Positions 35,473 to 44,113 of a stretch of 64,000 bases of DNA are shown here, piece after piece. The translations under genes were made by a program, and so were the position numbers. Numbering within the stretch: the first letter of the stretch is position 1; each line of letters starts with the position of its first letter. Source of the stretch: Pollutimonas sp036675275. Lineage in GTDB: Bacteria > Pseudomonadota > Gammaproteobacteria > Burkholderiales > Burkholderiaceae_B. The notes under the pieces were generated by a model that searched no databases, was not told the DNA's origin, and saw only the letters and a list, made by a program, of their open reading frames with translations. The DNA lies in NCBI GenBank assembly GCA_036675275.1, contig JAKFFG010000008.1:124001-188000 (forward strand), written 5' to 3'.

Positions 35473-35877
35473 ATGAACGACGAGGAACGACACGAACAGG
35501 GCATGCATGTTCGCCGACAGGTGCTCGGAAATGCGCATGTTGATAGATCCATTGCGAAACGCACCGAAATTACCGAGGATTTTCAGGACCTGATTACTCG
35601 CTATGCCTGGGGCGAAATATGGACGCGACCTGGCATCCCGCGCACTATGCGCAGCGCAATTACCATTGCCATGATGGTGGCCCTGAATCGCAGCGAAGAG
35701 CTGGCTCTGCACCTACGGGCGGCAAAAAACTGTGGCCTGACCATAGCCGAAGTCAAAGAAGTGCTGCTTCAGTCGGCCATCTATTGCGGTGTGCCGGCAG
35801 CCAACTCCGCTTTTGCCATGGCACAAGATATTTTCAGTCAGGAGCCCGATGCGCAGAGCGCAGGGAAAAAGGACTAG
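35473..35877 (+). CDS. Carboxymuconolactone decarboxylase-like protein (134 aa)
   Basis: Small all-alpha protein of the CMD/AhpD fold, with MHVRRQVLGNAHVDRS at the N-terminus, as in PcaC-type gamma-carboxymuconolactone decarboxylases, and a conserved helix ELALHLRAAKNCGLTIAEV. AhpD's CxxC redox pair is absent, so decarboxylase/hydro-lyase type is preferred. ATG 35473 chosen (AAGGGG five bases before); GTG 35467 is an alternative. Separated from the Bug gene by a hairpin. The other beta-ketoadipate genes are not present, so the real substrate may differ. Confidence 0.82.
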   Translation: MNDEERHEQGMHVRRQVLGNAHVDRSIAKRTEITEDFQDLITRYAWGEIWTRPGIPRTMRSAITIAMMVALNRSEELALHLRAAKNCGLTIAEVKEVLLQSAIYCGVPAANSAFAMAQDIFSQEPDAQSAGKKD

Positions 35878-35978
35878 ACATAATCCACGGTGCTTTACAG
35901 GGCCGCCATTCAAGTCCAGCGGTGCTGTCTAATGTTATGGGCCATTGACTCTTGAGCATCTCGTCATGCTCGTGCGCG

Positions 35979-36119
35979 ATGCGCCGCGCTGGCGCATTCA
36001 GGGACGACAACGTCGGCGTGGCCGTGGAATGGAATACTGCGCCGGAGGTTATAGAGCAATTGCGCGGCTACCTGGCCGCCTCGGACCACCGCAAGGATGG
36101 TTATGCGGTGGGGATGTAG
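35979..36119 (+). pseudogene. Possible gene remnant encoding a 46-residue tail
   Basis: In the 258-bp gap between two genes, this frame gives a protein-like sequence (NVGVAVEWNTAPEVIEQLRG ... DGYAVGM) with good codon usage but no ribosome site and no recognisable complete domain. It reads like the C-terminal end of a lost enzyme. I could not identify the family. Confidence 0.3.
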
Positions 36120-36135
36120 GCCAGGCTAAAAAGCG

Positions 36136-37122
36136 CTAATCGACTGAAGCGCCGGAACGCTTCACCGCCTTGCCCCATTTTTCGATTTCATCGCTGACGA
36201 AGCCTTTCCCCTCTTCAGGCGAGTAGACGAGCGGCTGTCCCCCGCGCGAGCTGAGCGCTTTCGCCATTTCGGGCGATTCAAGAATCGCATTGATGCGCTG
36301 GTTCAGATACTCGACTACATCGGCGGGGGTGCCGGCCGGGGCGAAAATCATTGCCCAGCCCACCGCCTCAAAATTCGGATAACCCGATTCTGCGACAGTC
36401 GGAACGTTTGGCAGTTGCGCCACCCGTTCCCGTGTGGTAACAGCCAAGGGCACGGCCGATTTGGATTGCACGTGGGGCAGAGCAGCGGTGACGGAGTCGA
36501 CCATAAGAGGCACATGGTTGCCCAGGAAGTCTGCCTGTGCGGGACCGCTGCCTTTGTAAGGTATGTGACGCAGTTCGATGTTGGCGTCGGCCTTGAGCAT
36601 CTCCGCGGACAGGTGTTGCGTGCCGCCTATGCCGGCACTTGCATACGCAAGCTCGTCGGGCTTGGCCTTGGCCTTCTCGATAAGGTCGGACAAGGAATCG
36701 ATGCCGCTCTTCGGATTGGCCAGGAAAATCAGCGGTACAGTAAAGATGCCGCCTACCGGAATGAAGTCGTCCTTCAAGGAGTAGCCTGGGTTGCTGTAAA
36801 GCGTCTGATTTACAGCGCCGGCGCTGCCGCCCACCGCAAGGGTATAGCCGTCCGGCTTGGCCCGGGCGACATGCTGCATACCAATATTGCTTCCCGCGCC
36901 GGCCTTGTTTTCCACGATCACAGGCTGACCGACTTCTTTGGCCAGTTCTTCTGCCACCATGCGGGCAAAAATATCGGTGGCCTGACCAGGAGGAAACGGT
37001 ACAACCAGATTGATGGGCCGTTCGGGATAAGCAGCGTGAGCAAGGCCCGGCCAGGAGAGGCCGGCTGCGCCGACAAGGGCACAAGCCATAAGGCCCGTGA
37101 GTAAATTGAGTCGCTTGGACAT
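36136..37122 (-). CDS. Bug/TctC-family periplasmic receptor (328 aa)
   Basis: Tripartite tricarboxylate receptor family. Signal peptide 1-30 (GLAHA before AYPERP). The ligand loop reads PFPPGQATDIFAR, with Gln in place of the second glycine, so ligand choice may differ from relatives. Second block NKAGAGSNIGM. ATG 37122 chosen; AAAGGTG precedes it and upstream frame has no similarity. It follows the N-acetyltransferase on the same strand after a 292-bp gap, so it may have its own promoter. Confidence 0.9.
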   Translation of the reverse strand: MSKRLNLLTGLMACALVGAAGLSWPGLAHAAYPERPINLVVPFPPGQATDIFARMVAEELAKEVGQPVIVENKAGAGSNIGMQHVARAKPDGYTLAVGGSAGAVNQTLYSNPGYSLKDDFIPVGGIFTVPLIFLANPKSGIDSLSDLIEKAKAKPDELAYASAGIGGTQHLSAEMLKADANIELRHIPYKGSGPAQADFLGNHVPLMVDSVTAALPHVQSKSAVPLAVTTRERVAQLPNVPTVAESGYPNFEAVGWAMIFAPAGTPADVVEYLNQRINAILESPEMAKALSSRGGQPLVYSPEEGKGFVSDEIEKWGKAVKRSGASVD

Positions 37123-37414
37123 GAAGCACCTTTGTTGAATTCTGTACTGAACAATAAAACAAGCATGAGAATGACGCGGTAATGCCCGGTGGGGCCGTGT
37201 CGATTCAAGGTTCGCTGTCAGCGCAGGGTCAGGCGCAGCGTCCAACGGACGGCCGCCCAGGGTTGGGGGCAATGTCCGAATTTACCTCTTCGACGATGCA
37301 GTTGTGCTGCACTCGCCGACATGAATTGTACCGGTAGCCCGGGGCTGTGCGCTTTCGCTGCGATGTCCCTGCCCGCCAAAGCACGGTGCTTGATCGCTGT
37401 ATTGCCGAGTTCGC
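37123..37414. other. 292-bp gap with no convincing gene
   Basis: The minus strand of this gap contains a 69-codon frame (37218-37427), parts of which (for example LPVQFMSASAAQL) faintly recall the ATPase helper of IS21-type elements, but the P-loop is not intact and it overlaps the N-acetyltransferase end. A TACAAT sequence near 37326 could be part of a promoter for the Bug gene. Otherwise nothing supported. Confidence 0.4.
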
Positions 37415-38242
37415 CTAGTGCAGGCATTTCGCCGCAAGCCTGGAATCCAGCCCGGGTATAGTCGACGTCGCGATTCGAAACTCGTTCTCAAGCACTTCCT
37501 TGATTTCGTCGATCGAGTTGAGCAGCCTTTTCTCAACCCCGCCATCCAGGTAGTAGAACGAATATTGTCCGTTAAGGAGGGCATGGCGGCCGGTTTCCAC
37601 CGGGCGGGCTGCGATCAGCTCGTTGACGAACAGCGATGTTGGATGAGACGACGTATACCAGTTGAAGACCTCGTAATCTTGCGGGTATTGCGGCACCAGG
37701 TCAAAGATATACAGGTCTCGCCATTCATCCTTTGCCCTGGTTTGCAGGCAAAACTCTGCGCCTTTGCGCAGCAGCCGGTACGGCCCATGTGGCGTGTCCT
37801 GGACGATATCCGCTACCAGCCGAATGGGCGCTGTCAGTGTCAGGCCGCCAAATCCTGTGTCGGCAATAAACTTCTCGCCTTCAACCTCGATAAGCAGCAG
37901 CATGTGGCTGCGCGGCGTAACTACGTTATCAGGGACGTTCAGCCGGACGCGCGCCGCAAGCCCCTGCACTGTGAAACCCATATTCTGCAGTATGTATTGG
38001 AATAGCGAATTATGTTCATAGCAGTATCCTCCCCGCCCTTGTTTTATGAATTTATCCATTAATGAATCTATGCCCAGGCTTACCTCCATGCCGGTGAAGG
38101 GCGAGAGACTCTCGAAGGGAATCGACCGGGTATGCCTGACGTGCAGCGCATGGAGCGTTTCCCAAGTCGGCTGACGTTGTCCCTCATACTGTATGAAATC
38201 CAGATAAGAAGATATGTCGATTTCGTGCTTGTCCGTTGCCAT
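37415..38242 (-). CDS. nat: Arylamine N-acetyltransferase (275 aa)
   Basis: Transfers acetyl from acetyl-CoA to arylamines or hydrazines. The catalytic triad is complete: Cys74 in GRGGYCYEHN, His113 in PRSHMLLL, Asp128 in IADTGFGG. Length is typical for bacterial NATs. ATG 38242 has GAAGGAA upstream. It sits 62 bp downstream of the IclR gene on the same strand, so it is probably the third gene of the acyl-CoA synthetase / IclR operon. This may detoxify an amine that accompanies the operon's substrate. Confidence 0.9.
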   Translation of the reverse strand: MATDKHEIDISSYLDFIQYEGQRQPTWETLHALHVRHTRSIPFESLSPFTGMEVSLGIDSLMDKFIKQGRGGYCYEHNSLFQYILQNMGFTVQGLAARVRLNVPDNVVTPRSHMLLLIEVEGEKFIADTGFGGLTLTAPIRLVADIVQDTPHGPYRLLRKGAEFCLQTRAKDEWRDLYIFDLVPQYPQDYEVFNWYTSSHPTSLFVNELIAARPVETGRHALLNGQYSFYYLDGGVEKRLLNSIDEIKEVLENEFRIATSTIPGLDSRLAAKCLH

Positions 38243-38304
38243 TCATGTTCCTTCGGAGGGTTGAAAGGTGCTTCCCGCAATCAGCCTGCTGCGGCGACTC
38301 AGCC

Positions 38305-39105
38305 TTACTCCACAGCGCGATCCAATAGAGTCGCCTTTCCGCCTGAAATAGCTTGCGTGGTTTCTTCGCAGCGATGTCGAAGATCTTCGCCCAGTGCTTG
38401 AATAGAAGTTTCTGTGAATTGTGCTGAAATCCCGACTGCACTGATGGCCATGACGGGTATGCCGGTTTCATCGAGGATGGGCGAGGAAACAGTCGTGATG
38501 CCTTTGACGTAGTTACCATGATCCACGGCATAGCCGTATTCCCGAACGAATTGCACTTCCTTCAAGTAGGTTTCGAAGCTCGGACCGTCGTCCCAGCGCA
38601 GGTTGCTGATTTTGGAACGAAGTTCTTTGGTATCAAGTTGGGAGAAAGCCGCCATGCAACGCCCAAGCGCGGCCAGGTACATGGGCAGACGCTGCCCGAT
38701 GCTCATGTGGATGCGGATGGTTGATTCCGAATCGGCCAAATCGACCAGTACTACACGTTCATCAACGATGCGATGCCACAAGGTGGCGGTAACCCGGTGC
38801 CGGCTCGCTAGTTCCCGAAGATGCGGTCGTAGCAGCCGCACATAGGAAGCTGCGTCCAGCGTGCCCTTTGCGAGTTGCACAACCCCAAGCCCCACCGAGT
38901 ACGTTTTCGTCGTTTCATCGAAGTTGACCAGGCGCTCGTGAACCAGCGTCTTCAAAAGGTTAAAACATGTGCTCGAATTCAGGCCAAGCGCTTTGGCAAT
39001 ACGTGTGACGCCGACCGGCTCGGACGCACTGACGAGATAGCGAAGGATAGTGAGCCCAGAGGAAAGGGCTCCTACGAGTTTCTCGGATTGTGCAGTGGTG
39101 TTCAT
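38305..39105 (-). CDS. IclR-family transcriptional regulator (266 aa)
   Basis: N-terminal winged HTH at about residues 10-70 (VGVTRIAKALGLNSSTCFNLLKTL) and a C-terminal GAF-like effector domain with IHMSIGQRLPMYLAALG and a C-terminal GISAQFTE block typical for the family. The ATG overlaps the stop of the acyl-CoA synthetase (ATGA), so the regulator is coexpressed with an enzyme it likely controls. The palindrome AATTCT-N6-AGAATT at 41263-41280, between the two divergent operons, is a candidate operator. Confidence 0.9.
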   Translation of the reverse strand: MNTTAQSEKLVGALSSGLTILRYLVSASEPVGVTRIAKALGLNSSTCFNLLKTLVHERLVNFDETTKTYSVGLGVVQLAKGTLDAASYVRLLRPHLRELASRHRVTATLWHRIVDERVVLVDLADSESTIRIHMSIGQRLPMYLAALGRCMAAFSQLDTKELRSKISNLRWDDGPSFETYLKEVQFVREYGYAVDHGNYVKGITTVSSPILDETGIPVMAISAVGISAQFTETSIQALGEDLRHRCEETTQAISGGKATLLDRAVE

Positions 39106-41225
39106 TTATCTACTACCCCAGTGGTGATCAACGCGTCCAACGCCCATAATCGATCGCCTTTGATTGCCAGAGGATTGATTTCGACCTCTGACAGTTCTTG
39201 TGACATGAACCAATCACACAGCCGAGCGATGCGATTGGCAATGGCGTGTATGTCGACAGCTGGCCTGCCACGAAATCCTTTCAGCAAAGGTGCGCAGCGC
39301 AGGTTTCCGAGCATCGTAACAATATCACTTTCTGTCAGCGGTAAAAGGCGGGTACGGACATCAGGATCAAGTTCGGCTTCGACGCCTCCGCGGGCCAGAG
39401 TGAGCACAGGGCCGAAACTGGAATGGCGTTGCAAGCCCAGGAGTAGTTCGTGGTCGAACGGAACCATTTCCTCGATGAGTATTCCCTGGGCCACTATGCC
39501 GAGGTCTTTACCTATTTGATCCAGTTGCTGCACGGCTTTATTGACCGATTCATGGTCGCGTAGCGGCAATATGACACCACCGGCATCGCTCTTATGCAGC
39601 AGCTCGGGCGACTGCAGCTTTGCGACGACAGGGAATTCGGGCAGCGCGTGCTCTTCCCATGGTTCTTTGGACGTGAGGAAGACTGCCTGGGGCAGGATGA
39701 CGGCGTCCTGTGTCTGAAGCAATCGCTTGCTATCCCACTCGGAAAGCGTGGTAACGGGAAGTGCCGATCCAAGACAATCGGGTTGCAGTTCTGGCTGTCT
39801 GCCAACGTCGGCGCACCGTACCCTTGCGTCAACGCCGCGGGCGATTGCCGTAATGGCCTGGGGAATATCCAGGAATACCGGGATCCCATGGGCCTCGAGC
39901 TGTTGTATGGATTTTTCCATTGCACCCACCCAGACCACGATGATCGGGCATTGGACTGTTCGTTTTGCCGTTGTAAGGACCTCTATAAATACATCGGCAA
40001 TGCTGTGCATCATGCCGATGAACAAGACAATGGCGTCGACTTCATTCGCCTTGGTCAGTGTTTCCATGGTGCGCGAAATCAAACTTGTGTCCTGGAGGAC
40101 GTTTCCCGTGATATCCAGCGGATTCGCCGGATGGACGAACGCCGGGAGAATGGCGCGCAGCGCCGTGCTGGTCGACTCCGAGGGGGCAGGAAGGCTCAGG
40201 TTCAGGGGCTCGCTCGCGTCCGCGATCAAGACACCAGCTCCCCCGGAAACGGACATGACTCCGATGCGCCGGCCAGCAGGGGTGGCGCCGTGCGTAAGCA
40301 GTCGCGCCATGTCCATCATTTCAGTGAGGCTCTCGACCCGGATGGCGCCGTACTGTGACAGGCATGCGTCGTACAGGGCATCATCGCCAGCCAAAGCGCC
40401 CGTATGCGAAGCCGCCGCGATCGATCCGGCAACGGAGCGTCCCGCCTTGATGGCAATGACGGGTTTGCCCGCGGCGGCGGCCCGCTGAAGCGCTTGTCGG
40501 AATGCCAGGGGGCGTCGAATATCTTCTATGTACAGGCCAATGACGCTTGTATTCGTATCGTTGACCAGGTGGTCCAGCGCTTGCGCGATATCGACATCGC
40601 TTTCGTTCCCCGTTGTGATCCATTGACTGAACCCCACGCCCGAGCGCAGGACGATGTCCATCCAGTAGGCGCCCAGGGCTCCGCTCTGACTCGCAAAAGA
40701 AAAGTTTCCTCGCACGATAAGGGTACTTTCAAGCGCTGTCGTGAACGATGCGATGAGCCCGTTGCGGCTATTTACGACTCCCAGGCTATTCGGGCCAACA
40801 ATGGTGACGCCATGCGTGCGTGCGAGCGCCTGCAAGCGATCCTGCATCGCCCGGCCTGCATCTCCGACTTCGGCAAATCCAGAGGAAAACACGACGAATG
40901 CTTTTACGCCGATGTCTATGCCTTCCTGGACGATCGCTTCCACCCGCTCAGCTGCCGTGCCGATGATGACCAGCTCTATAGGCTGGCCGACAGCCGTCAG
41001 CGATGGATAGCATAGTTGTCCCTGGACCCGGGCTCGCGCCGGATTAACGGCATAGATCTTTCCTGCATACCCCTGGGCAAGCATGTACGCGAGTGGACGT
41101 CCCGCGATCTTCGTGGGATCGTCGGAGGCGCCGACGATGGCGACGCTCTTGGCATCAAGGATGGCGGCCAAGGAATCGCTCGTGCGTTCCCGGAATGGAC
41201 GTGTTGCGGATTCAGCGTTATTCAC
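39102..41225 (-). CDS. NDP-forming acyl-CoA synthetase, fused alpha-beta (707 aa)
   Basis: Activates a carboxylic acid with CoA and nucleoside triphosphate through a phospho-histidine. Domain order: CoA-binding Rossmann domain (SVAIVGASDDPTKIAGRP, residues 27-44), ligase-CoA domain with phosphorylated His274 in ASHTGALAG, and ATP-grasp domain at the C-terminus (PEFPVVAKLQSPELLHKSDAGG). Starts at GTG 41225 with AAGGGAG just before. First gene of the synthetase-IclR-NAT operon and divergent from the acyl-CoA dehydrogenase gene at 41413. A paralogue of equal length is at 59546. Confidence 0.9.
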   Translation of the reverse strand: MNNAESATRPFRERTSDSLAAILDAKSVAIVGASDDPTKIAGRPLAYMLAQGYAGKIYAVNPARARVQGQLCYPSLTAVGQPIELVIIGTAAERVEAIVQEGIDIGVKAFVVFSSGFAEVGDAGRAMQDRLQALARTHGVTIVGPNSLGVVNSRNGLIASFTTALESTLIVRGNFSFASQSGALGAYWMDIVLRSGVGFSQWITTGNESDVDIAQALDHLVNDTNTSVIGLYIEDIRRPLAFRQALQRAAAAGKPVIAIKAGRSVAGSIAAASHTGALAGDDALYDACLSQYGAIRVESLTEMMDMARLLTHGATPAGRRIGVMSVSGGAGVLIADASEPLNLSLPAPSESTSTALRAILPAFVHPANPLDITGNVLQDTSLISRTMETLTKANEVDAIVLFIGMMHSIADVFIEVLTTAKRTVQCPIIVVWVGAMEKSIQQLEAHGIPVFLDIPQAITAIARGVDARVRCADVGRQPELQPDCLGSALPVTTLSEWDSKRLLQTQDAVILPQAVFLTSKEPWEEHALPEFPVVAKLQSPELLHKSDAGGVILPLRDHESVNKAVQQLDQIGKDLGIVAQGILIEEMVPFDHELLLGLQRHSSFGPVLTLARGGVEAELDPDVRTRLLPLTESDIVTMLGNLRCAPLLKGFRGRPAVDIHAIANRIARLCDWFMSQELSEVEINPLAIKGDRLWALDALITTGVVDK

Positions 41226-41262
41226 GTGCTTTCTCCCTTTTCTCGATGACTTAGGATGAGTT

Positions 41263-41280
41263 AATTCTATGTAGAGAATT
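41263..41280. promoter_or_regulatory. Probable IclR operator between divergent operons
   Basis: AATTCT-ATGTAG-AGAATT, a perfect 6-bp dyad in the 187-bp AT-rich gap between the GTG at 41225 and the ATG at 41413. Near-copies of the half-site (AATTCTC) recur at 41389-41395. Its form and place suit an IclR-type operator controlling both operons. Confidence 0.5.
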
Positions 41281-41412
41281 GTATTCTTATTATTTAGTCC
41301 GGACAGCTGTATTTTTGGGTCAAATATAAGGGTTATCCCGAAGTTGCATTCAAAATTTCCAAAGCATAATATTCTTTATAGCGAAAATAATTCTCTTTTT
41401 AGGTGGGCCAGC

Positions 41413-42555
41413 ATGAACTTCGAATTTTCTCCCGAACATGAAGCCGTCCGAGATACCGTTCGGCGCCACTGCCGCGAGGAACTGGCGCCGCTGCTTGAAG
41501 AAGCCGAAGAACAAGAGCTATTTCCACAACATGTGTTCAAGCGGTGGGGCGAACTCGGTCTTATCGGTGTTCGCTACCCCGAAGAAACCGGAGGTAGCGG
41601 ACTCGACAAGATCAGTGACTGCATCGTGCGGGAAGAGCTCAGCTATTTCAGTCAGGCATTTGCAACGACGTGGTCGGCGCATTCCCATCTCGGTATCTGG
41701 CCAATCTGGAAGATCGGCACGGACGACCAAAAGGCGCGCTTTCTTGAGCCAGCCATGCGTGGCGAGAAAATATCGGGCTTCGGCCTGAGCGAGCCAGACG
41801 GTGGCTCAAATATCCGCGCCATGGCGACGCGAGCCGAGAAAGTCGAGGGCGGCTGGAAGTTGCGGGGGTCCAAGCTATATATCACCAATGCTCCGTTTGC
41901 CGACTTTCTCCTGGTTGCGGCCCGGACGTCTTCCGAGCTGACGCCTGCGGCTATCAGCCTTTTCATCGTCGAACTGCCTAACGTCGGCTTCGAAACGCAT
42001 AAATTGAAGAAAGAAGGCATCCGCGCTTCGGAAACGGGCCTGATTCATATCGAAGACGCCTTCGTGCCTGACGACTGCCTGCTGGGCGGGGTCACCGGAA
42101 CTTATCCCGTCATTCTTGAATGTCTAAGCGAAAACCGCGTGGGCGTTGCTGCCAACGCGTTGGGCATGGCAAGGGCTGCACTGGATGCGGCTCGTTCTTA
42201 CGCAGAAGAGCGCATCGTGGCCGGTAAGCGCATCGGAGACTACCAGGCGATCGCCCATCGGCTCGCCGACATGAGCGCCAATGTGGAAGCGGCCAAATGG
42301 CTGGTGTACTACGGCGCCTGGCGTGTGGATCAGGGAACACTCGACGCCAGCACTGCCGCCAAGGTGAAGCTCATTGCGACTGAAACCGCCGTGGAAACCA
42401 GCGAGCAGGCCATACGGATACTGGGTGGCGCCGGCATCATGCGCGAATATCCCGTGGGCAGAATCCACAGGGACGCCCTGGTTTACGTTATTGGAGAAGG
42501 CACAAGCGATATTCAGCGCAATCTAATTGCGCGGGGCATGGGTTTCAAGCCATGA
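41413..42555 (+). CDS. Acyl-CoA dehydrogenase (380 aa)
   Basis: FAD enzyme introducing an alpha-beta double bond in an acyl-CoA. N-terminal helical domain, central FGLSEPDGGSN block (about 117-127) for FAD/acyl binding, and the C-terminal GEGTSDIQRN motif with catalytic-base candidate Glu362. ATG 41413 chosen: homology begins there. First gene of the long plus-strand cluster; its stop overlaps the start of the thiolase-fold gene (ATGA). Confidence 0.9.
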   Translation: MNFEFSPEHEAVRDTVRRHCREELAPLLEEAEEQELFPQHVFKRWGELGLIGVRYPEETGGSGLDKISDCIVREELSYFSQAFATTWSAHSHLGIWPIWKIGTDDQKARFLEPAMRGEKISGFGLSEPDGGSNIRAMATRAEKVEGGWKLRGSKLYITNAPFADFLLVAARTSSELTPAAISLFIVELPNVGFETHKLKKEGIRASETGLIHIEDAFVPDDCLLGGVTGTYPVILECLSENRVGVAANALGMARAALDAARSYAEERIVAGKRIGDYQAIAHRLADMSANVEAAKWLVYYGAWRVDQGTLDASTAAKVKLIATETAVETSEQAIRILGGAGIMREYPVGRIHRDALVYVIGEGTSDIQRNLIARGMGFKP

Positions 42556-43715
42556 CGATGAATGCCTTCATCACCGGCGCAAGCGACACGGCCATCGGCG
42601 AGTTGTCCGGTAGCAGTTGCATGGCGCTGCACGCGCAAGCCGCTCTTGGCGCAGTGAAGGATGCTGGGCTGCAACTTGACGACATCGACGGCGTTCTCTG
42701 CGCCTATTCATTTACTGAACCTCACCTCATGCTTGCCTCGGTTTTCTGCGAGTACATGGGCATCCACCCGGCGCAATCGTTTGCCATCCAGGCAGGAGGT
42801 GCCAGCGCGTGCGTGATGGTCATGCAGGCGGCGGCCATGGTTGCCAGCGGTCAATGCCGGCATGTGCTGGTCGTAACCGGCGACAATCGCCTGACCGGTA
42901 TGTCGCGGGACGCCGCCGTCGCGGCGCTTTCAGAGGTGGGCCATCCCCAATTCGAACGGCCTTTTGGCATCAGCGTGCCTGCATCCTACGCTCTGGTCGC
43001 TCAGCGGTATATGCACGAGTACGGTGTAACTTCCGAGCAGTTGGCTGCCATTGCGGTGGAGCACCGACGGCATGCGGGAAGGCATCCCAAGGCGCACAAG
43101 CGCGAGCCCATTACCGTAGAGCAGGTGCTGGCATCCAAGCTGATTTCAGATCCTCTGCACATACTCGATTGTTGCCTTATATCGGACGGCGGTGCGGCAG
43201 TAGTGGTCAGCGCGCGCGACGCCGCGTCTGACAGCAGGGGCAAGGCGGTGGAGATCCTGGGAGCAGGGCAGGGGCATACGCACGAGCACATCGTGAACGC
43301 GCCAAGCCTGGTGGATTTCGGCTGCAAGGCCTCGTCGGCACAGGCTTTTGCGCGGGCGGGCGTCACGGCAAAAGACATCGATGTCGCTGAAATCTACGAT
43401 TCGTTCACCATCACGCTGGCTGTCGAGCTTGAATCGATTGGCTTCTTTGAACGCGGGCAGGCCGGCATTGCCGCCGCGCAAGGGCAGCTTGGCCTGGGCG
43501 GAAGCCTGCCGTGCAACACCCACGGAGGCCTGCTTTCATATGGGCACTCCGGCGCTGCGGGCGGCATGTTTCATGTGGTCGAGGCGGTGCACCAGTTGCG
43601 CAACGACGCGCAGGCCAGACAGGTGTCCGATGCCAGGCTCGCGTTCGTACACGGAGATGGCGGCATTCTTTCCGCACACTGTTCGCTGGTCTTGGGTGGG
43701 GGGCTGACATCATGA
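42552..43715 (+). CDS. Thiolase-fold protein without the nucleophilic cysteine; probable retro-aldolase (387 aa)
   Basis: SCP2/Ltp-type thiolase fold. The position of the acyl-accepting Cys in true thiolases (C-A-S-G) is here A-G-G-A-S, residues 81-85, with Gly83 instead of Cys. The GHSGAAGG loop with His332 is kept, and the second-cysteine motif near the C-terminus is altered (HGDGGILSAHCSLVLGG). Such cysteine-less proteins that are paired with a DUF35 protein act as retro-aldolases (Ltp2/Sal1 type) in steroid and bile acid side-chain degradation. The DUF35 gene overlaps its end (ATGA). Tyr282 (EIYDSFT) and Tyr330 (LLSYGH) are candidate catalytic residues. This reading is inference from family and context. 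Confidence 0.82.
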   Translation: MTMNAFITGASDTAIGELSGSSCMALHAQAALGAVKDAGLQLDDIDGVLCAYSFTEPHLMLASVFCEYMGIHPAQSFAIQAGGASACVMVMQAAAMVASGQCRHVLVVTGDNRLTGMSRDAAVAALSEVGHPQFERPFGISVPASYALVAQRYMHEYGVTSEQLAAIAVEHRRHAGRHPKAHKREPITVEQVLASKLISDPLHILDCCLISDGGAAVVVSARDAASDSRGKAVEILGAGQGHTHEHIVNAPSLVDFGCKASSAQAFARAGVTAKDIDVAEIYDSFTITLAVELESIGFFERGQAGIAAAQGQLGLGGSLPCNTHGGLLSYGHSGAAGGMFHVVEAVHQLRNDAQARQVSDARLAFVHGDGGILSAHCSLVLGGGLTS

Positions 43716-44113
43716 CAACTATTCCATTACCCAAGCCCGACGCGCAAACACGGCCGTTCTGGGAAGGATGCCTTGAGGGTCGGCTCACGTTCCAGCGCTG
43801 CGAGGCATGCAAGGCGGTGCAGTTCACGCCGCGTGCAAGTTGCATGCAGTGTCATAGTCCAGAACTCGGCTGGGAAGAATCATCCCGGTGGGGAACGGTT
43901 ATGAGCTACACGCGCGTGCATCGCGCACCTACTCCTGCCTTCAAGGAACGGACGCCCTATGTGATCGCGATTCTCGATATGAGCGAAGGCTTCAGGTTGA
44001 TGGTCAACGCAAGCAAGGCCGTCGGCGATTCCATACGTATAGGCAGTCAGGTACGTGTCGGGTTCATCCTCGAGAACGACGTGGCACTGCCCATTGCACA
44101 GGAGCTGGCGTGA
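43712..44113 (+). CDS. DUF35 OB-fold protein with zinc ribbon, thiolase/aldolase partner (133 aa)
   Basis: N-terminal rubredoxin-like zinc ribbon with Cys30/Cys33 (CEACK) and Cys44/Cys47 (CMQC), followed by the OB-fold DUF35 domain (WGTVMSYTRVHRAP... YVIAILDM). Such proteins bind acyl-CoA and form obligate complexes with thiolase-like enzymes. It is coupled to the thiolase-fold gene on one side and to a MaoC-like gene on the other (GTGA overlap). In steroid degraders the same domain is fused to a MaoC hydratase (ChsH2). Confidence 0.88.
   Translation: MTTIPLPKPDAQTRPFWEGCLEGRLTFQRCEACKAVQFTPRASCMQCHSPELGWEESSRWGTVMSYTRVHRAPTPAFKERTPYVIAILDMSEGFRLMVNASKAVGDSIRIGSQVRVGFILENDVALPIAQELA

Noticed and set aside
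37218..37427. Minus-strand 69-codon frame with faint resemblance to an IS21-type IstB ATPase
   Set aside because: The P-loop is not intact, the similarity is only over about 30 residues by eye, it overlaps the N-acetyltransferase end, and no terminal repeats or transposase partner are seen.
39594..40488. Plus-strand frames of about 250 codons opposite the other NDP-forming synthetase
   Set aside because: Two alternative antisense frames over the same synthetase; neither shows domain motifs.
42552..43715. Annotation as ordinary acetyl-CoA acetyltransferase
   Set aside because: The nucleophilic cysteine is Gly83, and the gene is coupled to DUF35 and MaoC genes.
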